Origin: Apoderus coryli
Taxonomy: Eukaryota > Arthropoda > Insecta > Coleoptera > Attelabidae
Length of the DNA stretch: 64,000 nucleotides
Assembly: GCA_911728435.2 (NCBI GenBank)
Contig: OU452207.1
Coordinates: 12,070,182-12,134,181 of the forward strand
Direction of reading: 5' to 3'
The number at the start of each line of letters is the position of its first letter. The first letter of the stretch is position 1. The notes beneath the pieces were generated by a model that saw only the letters and a program-made list of their open reading frames with translations, made no database searches and had not been told where the DNA came from. Made by a program: the position numbers and the translations under genes. Shown here piece after piece: positions 11,150 through 22,960 of the stretch.

Positions 11150-12330
11150 ATAATTTAGGAAAGTAATAGTCGTTATTGTAGTCCTATAGTGCTTAGAGAA
11201 ATTAAAAATAATAGTCTACGCTTATGTATAGATTTCAGGGAACTAAACAAAATTACAATTAAGGATCATTATCCGATTCCTCTAATTGATGACCAGTTAG
11301 ACTTGTTAAAAAATAAAAAGTATTTTTCTTGTCTGGATCTAAAAAATGGATTTCACCATGTAAGGGTAGAAAAACATTCTTGCAAATATACTTCATTTGT
11401 AACTCCTTTAGGGCAGTATGAATACTTGTACATGCCGTTCGGACTAACGAATGCACGATCTTGTTTTATGAGATACATAAACACAATATTTAAAGATTTA
11501 ATTCGAGAAAATAAAGTTTTAATCTATTTAGATGACATATTAGTCGCTACAGAAGAAATTCTAGAACATTTAGAAATACTTTCTGACGTTTTAAAATTAT
11601 CTGTCAATAACTTGAGTTCCGATTAGAAAAATGTTCTTTTCTCTAGAACAAAATTTTATATTTAGGTTATATGATAGATTGTGATGGGATTAAGCCAAAC
11701 CTGTTAACGTTCAATCTGTACAGCACTATCCTGTACCTGACGATGTAAATAAAGTTCAAAGATTTCTTGGACTTGCCTCATATTTTCGTAGATTTATCTG
11801 TCATAGCTAAACCGTTATACGACCTTTTGAGAAAAGGAAATAACCTTAAATTCGAAAAATTAGAATTGCAAGCTTTCAATAAGCTTAAAAGCATGTTAGT
11901 AGAAGCTCCAATATTATCGATATATTCTCCCGACTTGGACACAGAACTTCATTGTGATGCATGTGCTGAAGGCTTCGGAGCAATTTTATTACAGAGACAA
12001 AAAAATAATTTATTCCAACCGGTGTCTTATGTCAGTAAGAGAACTACTGTGAGTCAAAGTTTCATCGTTATGAGTTAGAATTATTAGCTATTGTTTATTC
12101 TTTAGAAATATTCAGAGTATACTTACAGGGACTAAAATTTGAAATAGTTACAGATTGATATTCTATTAAGCTTGCTCTGAACAAAAAGGAGTTGAATAGA
12201 AGAATAAATAGGTGGGCTCTTCTGTTACAAAATTATGATTACATTCTAGAACATAGAGAGTCAAATCGAATGAGACACGTAAATGCAATTTGTCGAGCAA
12301 ATTCCGTGTTAATTTTAGAAGAAAATTAAT
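11150..12330 (+). pseudogene. Gypsy reverse transcriptase and RNase H
   Basis: From about 11165 (SRYCSPIVLR) through 11626 the RT motifs are LRLCIDFRELNKITI, HYPIPLIDDQLD, FSCLDLKNGFHHV, YMPFGLTNA and the catalytic VLIYLDDILVA at 11516-11550. A break near 11626-11770 is followed by the RNase H start (LHCDACAEGFGAILLQRQ, 11950-12000) and, in another frame, by HRESNRMRHVNA near 12250-12285. The catalytic Asp residues of RT are retained although the reading frame is lost. An in-frame TGA near 12157 and a shift at about 12075 interrupt RNase H. Confidence 0.85.
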
Positions 12331-12409
12331 TTAAACAAAACTTAGCATATGCTCAAAATTTAGACCCAGAAATAGTCAAACTTATATATATTAGCGATCA
12401 CAGAACTTA

Positions 12410-13552
12410 AAAATTTTGAAATGAGAAATGGTTTAATATATCGTAAAAATAAGAATTCGTTCTCTTTTATGTACCAACATCAATGGAATACAATGTAATC
12501 CAACACTGTTACAATAAATTAGGTCATGTTGGGATAGAAAAATCATTAGAATACTTACAAAGAGTATATTGGTTTCCAAATGTTAGGGAAAAAGTAAAAA
12601 ATTATATTTTAAATTGTCTTAAATGCATAACATATAACAAGAAAGCAGGACAAGCGGAAGGTAATTTACAGATTGTACCAAAAGGAGATAAACTGTTTGT
12701 AACCATCCAAATAGATCATTATGGACCTTTAGAAATGACGCCATCAGGGAAATATAGTTTTATCCTGTAAAAACAGTGTCATCAGAAGTTATAAATAAAT
12801 TATTAGACTATTTTAATTCATATAGCAAACGTTTAAAAATAGTATCAGATAGCTTTTATGTCTTATGAATTTCAGAATTTTATTAACATTCATGATATTA
12901 TTCATGTAAAGATTGCTACAGCATCACCCCCGTCTAATGGACAAATAGAACGTGTAAATAGGGATCTTACACCTATGTTATCTAAACTGACCTTACTTAT
13001 AACTAAATGGGATTTACATTTAACTGAGGTAGAGTTCGCAATACATAATTCTGTATGTCGATCAACTGGTAAAAGTCCGGCAAATTTATTATTTGGTGTA
13101 AACCAAAGAGACAGACATGATACTTAAGACAGTATTTAGAAATGTCAAATAATGATACTCATTTTTAGATTTAGATGTTGTTAGAGGAGAGGCAGGCCCT
13201 TTTAAAAAACTCTGAAGTTCAAGAATACAAGAAAAAATATTATGACAGTAGGCATAAACCTCCAAGAGAATATCATGTAGGGGATTTTGTTGTTGTAACA
13301 AATATACATACTACACCAGGATCTAATAAGAAGCTTATCCCTAAATTTAGAGGACCTTATGAAATTAAGGCTAAGTTAGATCATAATAGATATGTCGTTG
13401 GTGATATTCAAGGGTTTCAAATTACACAAATACCATTTGACGGAGTTTTTGGGCCAGATCAAATGAAATTGTGGTTACCGTTTAGTGAAAATAATGAAAG
13501 TGGTTTAAACAAAGTGTTTTACAGTTTTAAGTTAGAAGTACTTTTAAGATAA
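12410..13552 (+). pseudogene. Gypsy integrase
   Basis: The HHCC zinc-binding domain is clear at 12483-12650 (YNKLGHVGIEKSLEYLQRV, then NCLKCITYNKK). The core follows with IQIDHYGPLE (first Asp, near 12705-12735), and later ASPPSNGQIERVNRDL (catalytic Glu, near 12920-12960). The second Asp region, near 12840-12860, is interrupted by a frame change. The tail at 13175-13552 (HVGDFVVVTNIHTTPGS, LIPKFRGPYEIK, NRYVVGDIQGF) is the GPF/Y-type C-terminal domain seen in insect gypsy integrases. At least three frameshifts are present (about 12770, 12850, 13130). Confidence 0.85.
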
Positions 13553-13694
13553 GAATTATTCTGTTTTGTTATATATTTTTTGTTTGAATAAATTCAAATT
13601 AGTCTCGCTTTACAAATATTTACAATTTTTGATTCTTTGATACATTTGTTATGTTATATTTATGTTATATTTTACCAGCAATGTGTTAAAACAA

Positions 13695-13860
13695 GGCATT
13701 GTATAGAATTCCTAGGAAATGTATACAATGCCGGGTTGACTTAGGAAATGAGTTAAATAATTTGTTAAAACTTATATATTACATACATTACCTAGGAAAT
13801 TTATAGAATTCCTAGGCATTGTATACATTTCCTAAACGCTACTAGGGAATGTATAAATGG
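13695..13860. repeat. Cluster of interspersed palindromic motifs, possible LTR start
   Basis: An 11-bp inverted repeat (GGCATTGTATA with TATACAATGCC) spans 13695-13732 around GAATTCCTAGGAAATG. The words CCTAGGAAAT, ATTCCTAGGCATTGTATAC and GTATACATTTCCTA recur in both orientations up to about 13860. It begins about 140 bases after the gypsy integrase stop, where a 3' LTR would start, and TGTTAAAAC at 13684 and 13764 resembles an LTR start. No second copy exists upstream, so LTR identity is only inferred. Confidence 0.5.
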
Positions 13861-13869
13861 ATATAGCAA

Positions 13870-14570
13870 AATGAAATTTGCACCCGATTATGAATATTTT
13901 CAAGTTGAATACGTATACACAATTTGGGTTTTTTAAACAGGTGAGATCCAAATCATATCAAGTGCATATTTACAGGGTATCCGTATTAAAACAACATGAA
14001 AAAATTAAAACGCATGCTATTATCAACTGAAAATAAATCATTCTAATTCGTATAGGTAATATCACATGTCGTAGGTACCTAACAAAAAAATAAAATTAAA
14101 TCAAAATAATTTACGTATGTCGCTCTTGAACACAAATCAAACAACATTTTTTGATTAAACCCTTAAACACCTAAAAATAACATTAAAATAACAAATAATA
14201 TTTAAAATTGTGTTCCTTAATTTTTAAATGCAAGAACCTATTTATTTTTGCAAGGGAAACTGGAGGGACACTTTTTAAACACAAACATCCTGTTTCGCAA
14301 AGACACTTTTTGAATCCTTGCCCGGTTCCAGTTGACTTTAGATGGAGCGTAGTGAAATTTCGGTACGAGGTACATCTTTAGTATCCAACAGAACTCTTGG
14401 ACAAACGTGAAACTCAGACCTGGAATACAGCTGTTGAATGATTCCACTCTTTGTACCTATTTGGTAACTAAGTAGATCCTAATCCATATACTAATCGCAT
14501 AATACAATACCAAGGAAATAAAAAGGCGAAAGCTTGCAAGCGGGCGTCACAGCTAAAATGGAGTAAGTAT
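13870..14570. other. No supported gene
   Basis: The stretch is AT-rich sequence between the gypsy remnant and the pogo-like element. It contains a CAGGGTATCC motif near 13973 of the type scattered elsewhere in the window, but no ORF with recognisable domains. Confidence 0.4.
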
Positions 14571-14573
14571 GTA

Positions 14574-17080
14574 GGGGAGAGTGAGAGTAGTACACAATGA
14601 AACATAGTACACGATGAAATATTGGTACCAACCTGTTCAAATTTCGCACCACATAGCCTTGGGAACGTCCTAACAACCATTTACGGATGTTGCTTCACGT
14701 AGTATAGTTTGGTGATGAAACTGATTACATTTTGTGAATTAGAGACAAAAGACCGTGTTTTGTAGTGAAAAATTTTTACATCTGCCCTACTATAATAAGA
14801 GATGGTATTTTTTCATATTTATTTATAAAATTCAAGGTGATATATTTGAGATTCGATATAACGCTTGCTTAGAGTTACACAGTTGTAAGTACATCAAGAT
14901 AAAATGTTCAGAAGATAAGTTTGGAAATTCGAGTATTTCTAAACTGCATGCCTCCTGAAAGGTATAAGCGGAAAAGTAATCGGTCGTCGTGGTCTGAAGA
15001 AAGCATGCGACGGGCCCTTAAAGCAGTAAAGGATAAAGTTACGTCAATAAGAGGGGCCGCAAGAATGTTTGATGTACCATATGGAACGTTGCAAGATAGA
15101 ATAAGAGGTAGATTCGATTCAAAAAAATACAAGTTGGGTAGAAAATCGGTTTTTATTGTTGAACAAGAAGCAGAACTTGCCACCCACATTATTAATATGT
15201 CCAAAGTGTTTTATGGACTTACAGCAAAATCTATCCGACAGCTTGCTTATCAGTTTGCAGAAGAAAATAATATAGCCAATAGTTTTAACAGCGAGAACAA
15301 GATGTTTGGTAAAGATTGGCTTTACTTGTTTATGCGCCGTAACCCGACTTGAAGCTTTCGCAAGCCCGAGTCTACCACTCTAAGTAGAGTCTTGGCTTTT
15401 AACAGGGAAGAAATAATAATATTTTTTGATAATCTTGACAAAGTCTATGCCGAAAATAAATTTGAAGCCCATCGAATCTTTAATGTCGATGAGACCGGCA
15501 TTAGCAACGCATTCCTAGTCGAATTGCGGCTCAAAAGGGACAGAAACAAGTAGGTGCTATTACGAGCGGTGAAAGGGGGCAGCTTATCACTGTTGTTGTC
15601 ACCATGAGCGCGGCTTATTTTGAAAATCGAACGAATGAAGAACCTCAAAAAAATGGCCCTACTGGTGCAATTTATATAGATGTTCTAAGTCAGGGTGGAT
15701 AACTGAAGAACTTTTTTCAGAATGGTTAAAACATTTTGCATGTTACACAAAATGTAGTACACATGATCCTGTTTTGCTAGTTCTTAACAACCACTCAACT
15801 CACTCTAGTTTGGCGACATACAAATTTTGTAGGGAAAATGGTATTAAAGTAATCTCAATCCCCCCTCACACATCACACCGCCTACAACCTCTTGATGTCG
15901 GTTTCTTCGGACCGTTAAAAATAGCCTACAACCAGGAATGCGACAAATATATTACAGCCAAACAGCATGAAAAAATCTTACAAACTGATATTGCTGAATT
16001 GTTTAAAAATGCCTTTCATAGGGTAGCGACGGTTGAGAAAGGAGTACGATCTTTTGAGGTAACTGGGATATTTCCCTTTAATCGTTTCGTCTTTAGTGAA
16101 GAAGAATTGACATCCTTCCCGGATGACAAGGGTCACGTTACTGCAGATATTCCAGGCCCTAGCAATGATGAAGAACGTAATGCAAATCTTGCAATTCAAC
16201 GTCTCGAAAGAACTCCTTCGCCCATAGCTGGGCCATCCACGTCTAATCGTCAATTTCCACTTAAAAACTTGCTAAAGAATCGTCAACCTAATCGTAAAAC
16301 CTCATATTCTTCAGACGATTCGGATTTGATTTTAGAGAAGGTTATAGAGGACGATTTGAGATGATACGGACATGACTCTGCAACCCCGGCAGGTTAACAA
16401 AAGGTTTTCAGACCTTCTGCCTTTGCCGCAATTAAAAACCAGAACTATGTCTAGAAAAGCCCAACATTCAAAAATCATGACATCAACTCCTTCCAAAAAT
16501 GAACTGGAAAAAAAAGAAAGGAAGAAAACAAAGGTAAAGGAGCTCGAAAAAATAAAGAGAAACGTAGTTTCTGGCAAACTGAAAGAGAAAGACACATTGG
16601 ATGTTGACAAATGTAGCGTTTGTAACGATTTTGGTGGCAAAAACGATTTGTGGTGGAGATGTCGTTCATTAGGTTCTTGGGCTCACTCTGATTCCACATA
16701 TATTGAAGAGGCCAACAACTACCTTTGTGAAGACTGTTTATAGTGTTTATTAGAATATAATATGCTGATAATTTATAATATACCTATTTTGATACATTTT
16801 TCTATGTAAAAAGCATACCTAATTTACAATAAAATGTTTGGTTGATATTTGCCGACTACCTGATCGATGTTACCCGAAAGGTCCATAATACCCGCAAACT
16901 CTTCTCAATCTCTGTTTTTAATATTACAAAAAAACATATAGTCATTATACAATATTGTAGTGAGCGTTTTCTATGTAAATATCTTCAAAATAAGTCACCG
17001 TAAATCCAGATAGATATCTGACTGCGTAAGTGAGTTATTCGATTTTCCCCGTAAATGGTCGATATTCGACAACTTTCCCC
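14574..17080 (+). mobile_element. Pogo-like DNA transposon A
   Basis: The ends are short inverted repeats: GGGGAGAGT at 14574 and its complement ACTTTCCCC ending at 17080. Both are flanked by TA (14572-14573 and 17081-17082), the expected target duplication of the Tc1/mariner/pogo group. The same end type (GGGGAGAGTTGGA) is proven for element C at 20133 by an empty site. The transposase lies between the ends on the plus strand. Confidence 0.7.
14930..16742 (+). pseudogene. Pogo-like transposase A (psq HTH, DDE_1, Cys-rich tail)
   Basis: The N-terminus has a pipsqueak-type helix-turn-helix (ALKAVKDKVTSIRGAARMFD, VPYGTLQDRIRG), then a CENP-B-like segment ending at KDWLYLFMRRNPT (stop at 15352). 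After a frameshift the DDE core continues: IFNVDETGIS near 15480-15510 (first Asp), LLVLNNHSTHSS near 15772-15805, and LQPLDVGFFGPLK near 15885-15915 (third Asp). The family has LDNHxSH at the second position; here Asp is replaced by Asn, removing a catalytic metal ligand. The tail is Ser-rich (to 16364) and, in another frame (16372-16743), Lys-rich and ends in a Cys cluster (CSVCNDFGGKND, WWRCRSLGSWAH, CEDCL) resembling a PHD-like finger. At least three frameshifts are visible. Confidence 0.85.
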
Positions 17081-17371
17081 TACTGTCAACTGGGGGAAAG
17101 TCTATAAAAAATTTGGTTTTTATAATAGCCTTATAACATAGAAACAATAATATGTAATTCATGCTATTTTAGCAGTAAGATTTTCAGCCAGATATTCAGC
17201 CCACGATATGGGGTAGGGGAAAGGGTGGATGTGATTTTTATTAGTATGGAATTGGGAGAAAATACATTTTATAAATATAAATACCTTTATTAGCACTAAA
17301 ATGAAACCATAAAACACACATTAAAACTTATTCTCATAATAAAGATGGCAGGTATGACTGGAAAGAAAAAA

Positions 17372-17427
17372 AAGTAACTTTGGTTGAATGTAGCTCACAT
17401 CTGAGGTACATTCAACCAAAGTTACTT
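17372..17427. repeat. Perfect 21-bp inverted repeat (hairpin)
   Basis: The arms AAGTAACTTTGGTTGAATGTA (17372-17392) and the exact complement (17407-17427) are separated by 14 bases. It lies in the 3' non-coding part of pogo element B, just beyond the transposase stop. A perfect match in otherwise decayed DNA suggests recent formation or retained function such as a transcript-end hairpin; neither can be shown from the sequence alone. Confidence 0.8.
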
Positions 17428-17488
17428 GTTGACTATTTTAATTATAACTTAAAAATTATTCTTTGGTAGCAATAATTCTTAACATAAG

Positions 17489-17960
17489 TTAAGAAGCTTC
17501 TCTTACAGATTTGTAAGTTATTGCATCAAGCCACATCCCGGTAAGATTGCACAAAATTCCACTAACAGAAGGAGTAGGGAAAAGAGCAAAAATATTATCT
17601 CTTTCTACATTGGAGACATCCTCCACAGGGGGAAAAACAAATTTATTCGTTCTTTTCAAATATTTAACTCTATATTCTACACCATCATTTTCTAAGATCT
17701 GCCCAACATAATGTACAATATTTGTTTTAGTACAAAATTTGATTAGAACAAAATGATTGCTGTTAACAGAAAAATATGTTTGGAGAGGAACGTCATTTAC
17801 AGACTCGTCGTCATCACTTTCTGTTTATATTACCGAAATGTCAGATTCGCTACCAATATTAGGGTCATTTTCTGCTCGAAACACCTTTTTGACCGCAGTT
17901 TTTTATGCTTTTGTACATTAGTTTCGCATCTTCTAAACTTTTCTTTTTCAAAAACTTAGA
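17489..17960 (-). pseudogene. Pogo-like transposase B, C-terminal tail
   Basis: On the minus strand the frame reads DDDESVNDVPLQTYF, then NSNHFVLIKFCTKTNIVHYV, GQILENDGVEYRVKYLKRTN, and KFVFPPVEDVSN, with a stop at 17489-17491. The FVLIKF...HYVGQI...FVFP pattern is a small tudor-like tail found after the DDE domain in one group of insect pogo-like transposases; the same pattern occurs in the copy at 33488-34024. HTH and DDE parts are missing. The upstream portion near 17900-17960 is frame-shifted. Confidence 0.65.
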
Positions 17961-18817
17961 CGTTGAAGTATATATTTTTAATAGGTACCTATTTGAGTAT
18001 GTTAGATTTCTAAAAATTAATTATCAATAAATTGATTTACCTGCTTATTTTATGCCTAGTTGTGTCTATTCAAATCTAATTAGTAATTGAGTTTTAAGGA
18101 TTCTGTGATTTTTCTAGGCATTTAATAGTTGTGAAAATATCTACCCTCAACTCCTTCCTCTTAATATGCTCTAAAATTTCAAAATATCAATGTAAATAAG
18201 TGTTTAATAGGTTAAAATTTTTATTGAAACTAATACCTCTGACTCTACAAAATGTATGTAAATACAAACTAACGTTTTTTATTAAACTACAAGTCTGACA
18301 GGCCCTCATTTATGATACTCTTAATGCATAATTTGTACGTGTGCCTATCTCAAATAACCTGCTATTTCTGGAGAAGTACTGAGGCACATTTAAGTGAATC
18401 TGGCCAAGCAAAAACACATGTTCTAAATGTCTAGCGCAAAAATTAATAAATATACGTCCTTCATTATGGATAACGAATCATAGCTTCTTATGGAATGGTA
18501 TCTAAATAATATCAGATAGAAATCAAACAAAAAAATATTCTGTGTTTGCGTGGAAAAACTGAATATAAACAAGCTCTATAAAGTTAAACAAAAACTAAGA
18601 TTAATAATTGTAAAATCAGTAGACACTTACATTTTGTTTTCGGCACTATTTCTTAAATTACCATTGCTAGTCATTTTCCCATAAAGACACAAATGTAAAA
18701 TGGCCGAAAAATTATTAAAACAAAAAAACTGCAAATACGCGGGAAGTCATCAAAGGCGCGTAAACATAAACAACAACAAGAAATGACCACAGAAATCTTA
18801 TATTATATATATACCAG
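17961..18817. other. No supported gene
   Basis: AT-rich DNA without an ORF of recognisable content. It separates pogo element B from the first copy of the large non-coding repeat. Confidence 0.4.
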
Positions 18818-20132
18818 AAATCACTTTGGGATTTCCCAGTCGTTTTGTGGTAGTCTTATCTATGACAAAAGTCATTGAGGGTTATAAAAAAAACTGAAAA
18901 TATGGGTTGAAAACCTAATCACATACATAGAATTACATTTGAGACACCCTGTATATAAATAAATTTTATGACACCATTCTAACAAACTAAGAAAACTCAA
19001 AGTAAAATTTGAATTTTCTTTGTCATAATAATAAATAACTTTTTTTTTTTAAATGATTTCACCCTGTATAAAAAAATGTATGAAACCATTCTAACAAACT
19101 ACAAAAAATCAAAAGTTTTCTAACTTTTTCGTTTCGCTCTAAAAAATTTAAGCGTTGTAAAAATAATATATTTTTCTGTATGACCCTGTATATGGTTTTT
19201 TTAATTTATTCTACACTTAACCACAGTATACTTAATATTTACGATGACTTAATGTTTTTGCTACAGCTGATTATTTAAAGAATCAAAAACACTATCGACA
19301 GTTTTATTACCTTACACCTCTAGTTCACATGTTTTTATTTTCTGTATGTTGGTAACATTGACTTTTGTTATCTTTCAAGTCTATAGGCATTAGCATTTTT
19401 CTTCGTTGGCAATAAACTGAAAAAGTTACGTTGAAAATGAGCGGCAATTGCCCCTATCACATCAGTTCAAGTGAACATAAAAGTGAGGCAAAGCTGAGCT
19501 AATTTAATAGACTTTGCCTTCCCTCACAATTGTTCTACTCCCTGGTTTTCAAGAATAGCTGCCCAGCTGATCTTCAACGTAAATATCAGTTAGGTTCAAC
19601 TGAGCGACAGTTGAACGTATCACATCAATTCAACTGAATAGCGTTAAGTGAATATTTATTTGGAAAACAACAAACTAATAACTTTTGTTACTTATTATTG
19701 TAAACATTTATATTGGGTGAAATAAACACTACTACTACTACTTATAAAAAAATATATAAATGCAAAATTATAAATGGTTTTCTCTCATTGACTGAATACT
19801 TGGAATATCACGTTAATACCATCCAGCACATTATGTGCTTGATTTCAAAACAATTTCTGGTATTTTGGGTTATTCTTCTTTAATCTAAAACACGACAAAT
19901 GAATTTTTAGACTACTTATGTTAAATAAATATGTTAGACAATTATCACCTTTTCAACTCTAGCAGAATTTATCTTCAGAAACCTTTATTGATTCGAAAAC
20001 TATCTTAAACCTTGTTTACCATTTCAAGTCGCTACATTAATTTGATCGTTTTGAAATGCTTCAGATTACATAATATTCATTTTCTTTTGGAAACATTATT
20101 AGTTGTACCCATGTTTCTATTTCGTGTAGGTA

Positions 20133-22960
20133 GGGGAGAGTTGGACAAAATCGGGTATCAGTCCGAAAACTGGCTGTTTCTTGTGCTATTTTAGAATAGC
20201 AAACGTTTGTTGCAGATTGAAATATTCCCGAATGACTTAAGTTTGATATGCCAAGGTCAATTTTTATATATATATTCTGATATATATGGTTTTTTTAATT
20301 TTTAAGAAAATATTGCAAAATACCCGATTTTGTCCAACCGATATGATAAAACCGGGTAGTAACTTAAATACTATATAAAAAGACTAATAGGGATACAATA
20401 ACATATTTATTAAAAAATGTGTGAACAAAAAATTGCCACCTACTTATTGAAAACTAAGGGAGTGGTTTATAATATACCTAACTTAACCTACCTCAAGATC
20501 AACCCTTCGCCGAGTGAGAACTATAATATGAGACTCTTATACTACAGGGGATAATTAAATAATGGTGACATTAAAAGTACTCACTTCCGGCAGCTCAGAG
20601 TATACAGGGTTACTCCAAAATCTAATAAGATGGATAGCGCCACGCAGTTTTGTGGTTGACCCTGTATATTCGCCAGCTATGATCACTTAAACTGCGAAAC
20701 CTATCAAAGCTATTTCGACAAGAATATTAAAACGAACTGAAACGAATGGTTGAGTTGTAGAAATATTATTTAATAAATAAGTAGGCAATCACAAACCATG
20801 CAATATATTATAAACTTAACAACAAAAAAAACCTCAAAATTATCACAATAATTATAGTCTACAAAAGTGGTTACAAATAAATGTAGGCAGTTCTAAGGCT
20901 ATTAAATTAGGGATCCTTGTGGGCAACCCCCGCACACGCAGTCAATATAGATAAGTTGAAACAAACGACAACCGTTGATATTACAGGTATATTATCACAC
21001 GTATAAAAAAAGAAAAGGATAAATGTACGGTATACTGGCCTCGACTTGTCCAGCGGTGATTGGGACGATCCTGGTGACACCCCGTGAGGGTTTAAAAGTT
21101 GAGGGTTGACGACGCCAGTGAGTCCAGCATCAACAATCCAGGGTTCGAAAAAACGAAATCACTTACGTGTTTTGAGAGTGGTCAAATCCAAAATGAATTG
21201 GTTATTGTGGGTCGGGTACAAAATTTTCATCCACTACCCTAAACCACAACTATCAACGGATATCCCGATAAAATCCAACACTGATTTTACATAAGTTGTT
21301 CACTTAACGAAACTTATCTGAATCAGGAATCCACCCACATATCAAAACTACAAGTGATCGAATGTTCTCCAAATCACGAGAAAGAACCTCGCAGGTACCT
21401 AAATTAGCAATAAAAAGAACCGATATGTGTCCAGCTAAACAATCGCCAATATGACCCTTATTTCGTCTTACATTTGGAATCCAATAGTAAGTAGTATAAA
21501 AATATTTAAATTACAGGCATGTAGGGTTTTAATAGTGGCCAACGATCTACACCCCCGCGCATCGGTTGCCGCCCACGCTAAACATTAAAAATAATTAACA
21601 GTAGGTACTCTGTCACTCAGTTAACAAAAATGTGTAGAGTAGTACATAGACTTATAGGTAATATTAGTACAGTATAAATAGCACCTAATCAATAGAAAAA
21701 TAGTACAGTTAAAATCGTTATTAAAATAATTCTAGAAGCCTGCCTCTGTAAAGTAAAATTGAACTGTCACAAAATCAACAATCTATGAACAGAAGTCGCA
21801 AATAAAAAATTCATATACATCATCGTAGGAACTACATGCTTCATGAGCCCATTTCTTGCAAGACACACATTTTATCCAGCCTTCGTTTGACTTAGAGTTT
21901 GAAAATAGTTCGTTGCAGTAGAGACACGCATCGTCATTATTATCTTCTTCCTCCGAACTATCAGAATCTGCAATCGGTAATTTCGGAACTAATTTTATTT
22001 TTGGTGCTGCGTTTTTTACAACATTCTTTCCTTTTTTATTTGTTTCCGTTAGCTTTAATTTTTTTACGGCAGGAATTTTTTTAAATTTTCTTCCAACTCA
22101 GACTTATAAGGAGATGAGGTTATTACAACAACCTTTCCTCTTCTCCTGTTATCGTTCGAGGGCTTCCTGGTTGCCTTAGGGATCGGAAAAACCTCTTTTG
22201 GAGAGACTGCAAAATTAAACATTGGTTTTGAGAATTCTAAACTATCAGATTTAGTGGTAGCTTGTTTAGGAGATGAAGGTATGTTAATATGATTTGCATT
22301 GTGGGAGTTTAAAGAATTACAGCTTGGTTGGGGAGAATCGGTACGTGGAGGTAACGGAGCTAATAATTGTGTAGCTGTCGGTTTTGTAGATGAAGTAGAA
22401 TTTCTATCGAGTTCTTCGCCTAAATCATTGTCCAAATTGGGTGTCGTAGATTCCTTTTCTTCTCTATTTAGTTCTCGCTCTGTAGTTTCTGCGCGAGCAA
22501 ACATCCAATCAGGAAAACTTCAGGATTAAGCGGATAAATTAACAACAGGTCCGATAAAATCGGGTACCCGGATTTGTAACAACACGGCCTACCCGGTTTT
22601 GTTGAACTCGTAAACAACACATTAAATATTATTTAATATTTTTTGGTTATAAGATAATATTCAAAAATGTTGACCAAATTAGAGGTAATATGTAAAAAAA
22701 ATTAAAATAGCCATGAGTTATTCAGTCGAGGAAAAAATAACTATAAACTTACCTTAAAAATCGAGTTTGCTATACCAAAAAATACTTAACTTCTTACTGC
22801 TCCGGTACACCTAACTCAAATGAAATAGAAATGAATACACGCGGCTGTTGGCGGTTAGGGACACTAATTTTAGCACTGTATGACAAATGGCAGCAGACAT
22901 TTAGAAAAATTAGGCGGTACCCGGTTGTAGCAACCTACCCGGTTTTATCCAACTCTCCCC
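20133..22960 (-). mobile_element. Pogo-like DNA transposon C, exact ends known
   Basis: The terminal inverted repeats begin GGGGAGAGTTGGA and extend about 25 bp (left ...CAAAATCGGGTA, right ...TAAAACCGGGTA). TA duplications lie at 20131-20132 and 22961-22962. Copy 2 of the host repeat contains the unoccupied site (GTGTACGTACCTAATTG, about 54115-54130), which fixes the insertion to the base. Subterminal copies of AAAATCGGGTA/ACCCGGTTTT occur near 20335-20360 and 22550-22600. Only the transposase C-terminus (21783-22504) is recognisable. Bases 20400-21780 contain no supported coding region and include a TACAGGG...ACCCTGTATA segment (20610-20670). Confidence 0.9.
21783..22504 (-). pseudogene. 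Pogo-like transposase C, C-terminal part with Cys-rich finger
   Basis: A minus-strand frame from 22504 to 22064 is rich in Ser, Thr, Asn and Pro (a typical linker) and ends with KVVVITSSPYKSELEENLKK. After a one-base shift in the run of Ts near 22080 the next frame reads KKLKLTETNKKGKNVVKNA, then SDSSEEEDNNDDACLYCNEL, SKSNEGWIKCVSCKKWAHEA and FFICDFC with a stop at 21783-21785. The C-x2-C...C-x2-C...H...C-x2-C array is the PHD-like finger that closes many insect pogo/Tigger transposases. HTH and DDE portions are absent from this element. Confidence 0.78.

Larger units (their letters stand above)
10190..13560 (+). mobile_element. Ty3/gypsy-type LTR retrotransposon, decayed
   Basis: The order gag nucleocapsid, protease, RT, RNase H, integrase zinc finger, integrase core and C-terminal tail is that of Ty3/gypsy (RT before integrase). 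The element lacks most of gag. No 5' LTR or primer-binding site could be identified upstream of 10190. A motif cluster starting at about 13670 may be the start of a 3' LTR. Frames change at least six times, so the copy is dead. Confidence 0.85.
17216..17960 (-). mobile_element. Pogo-like element B, end fragment
   Basis: Immediately right of element A, TA followed by GGGGAAAGGGTGG at 17214-17228 looks like a left terminal repeat of the same kind. Reading inward on the minus strand there is a transposase C-terminus (17960-17489). The opposite end was not found, so this is a truncated copy. Confidence 0.5.
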
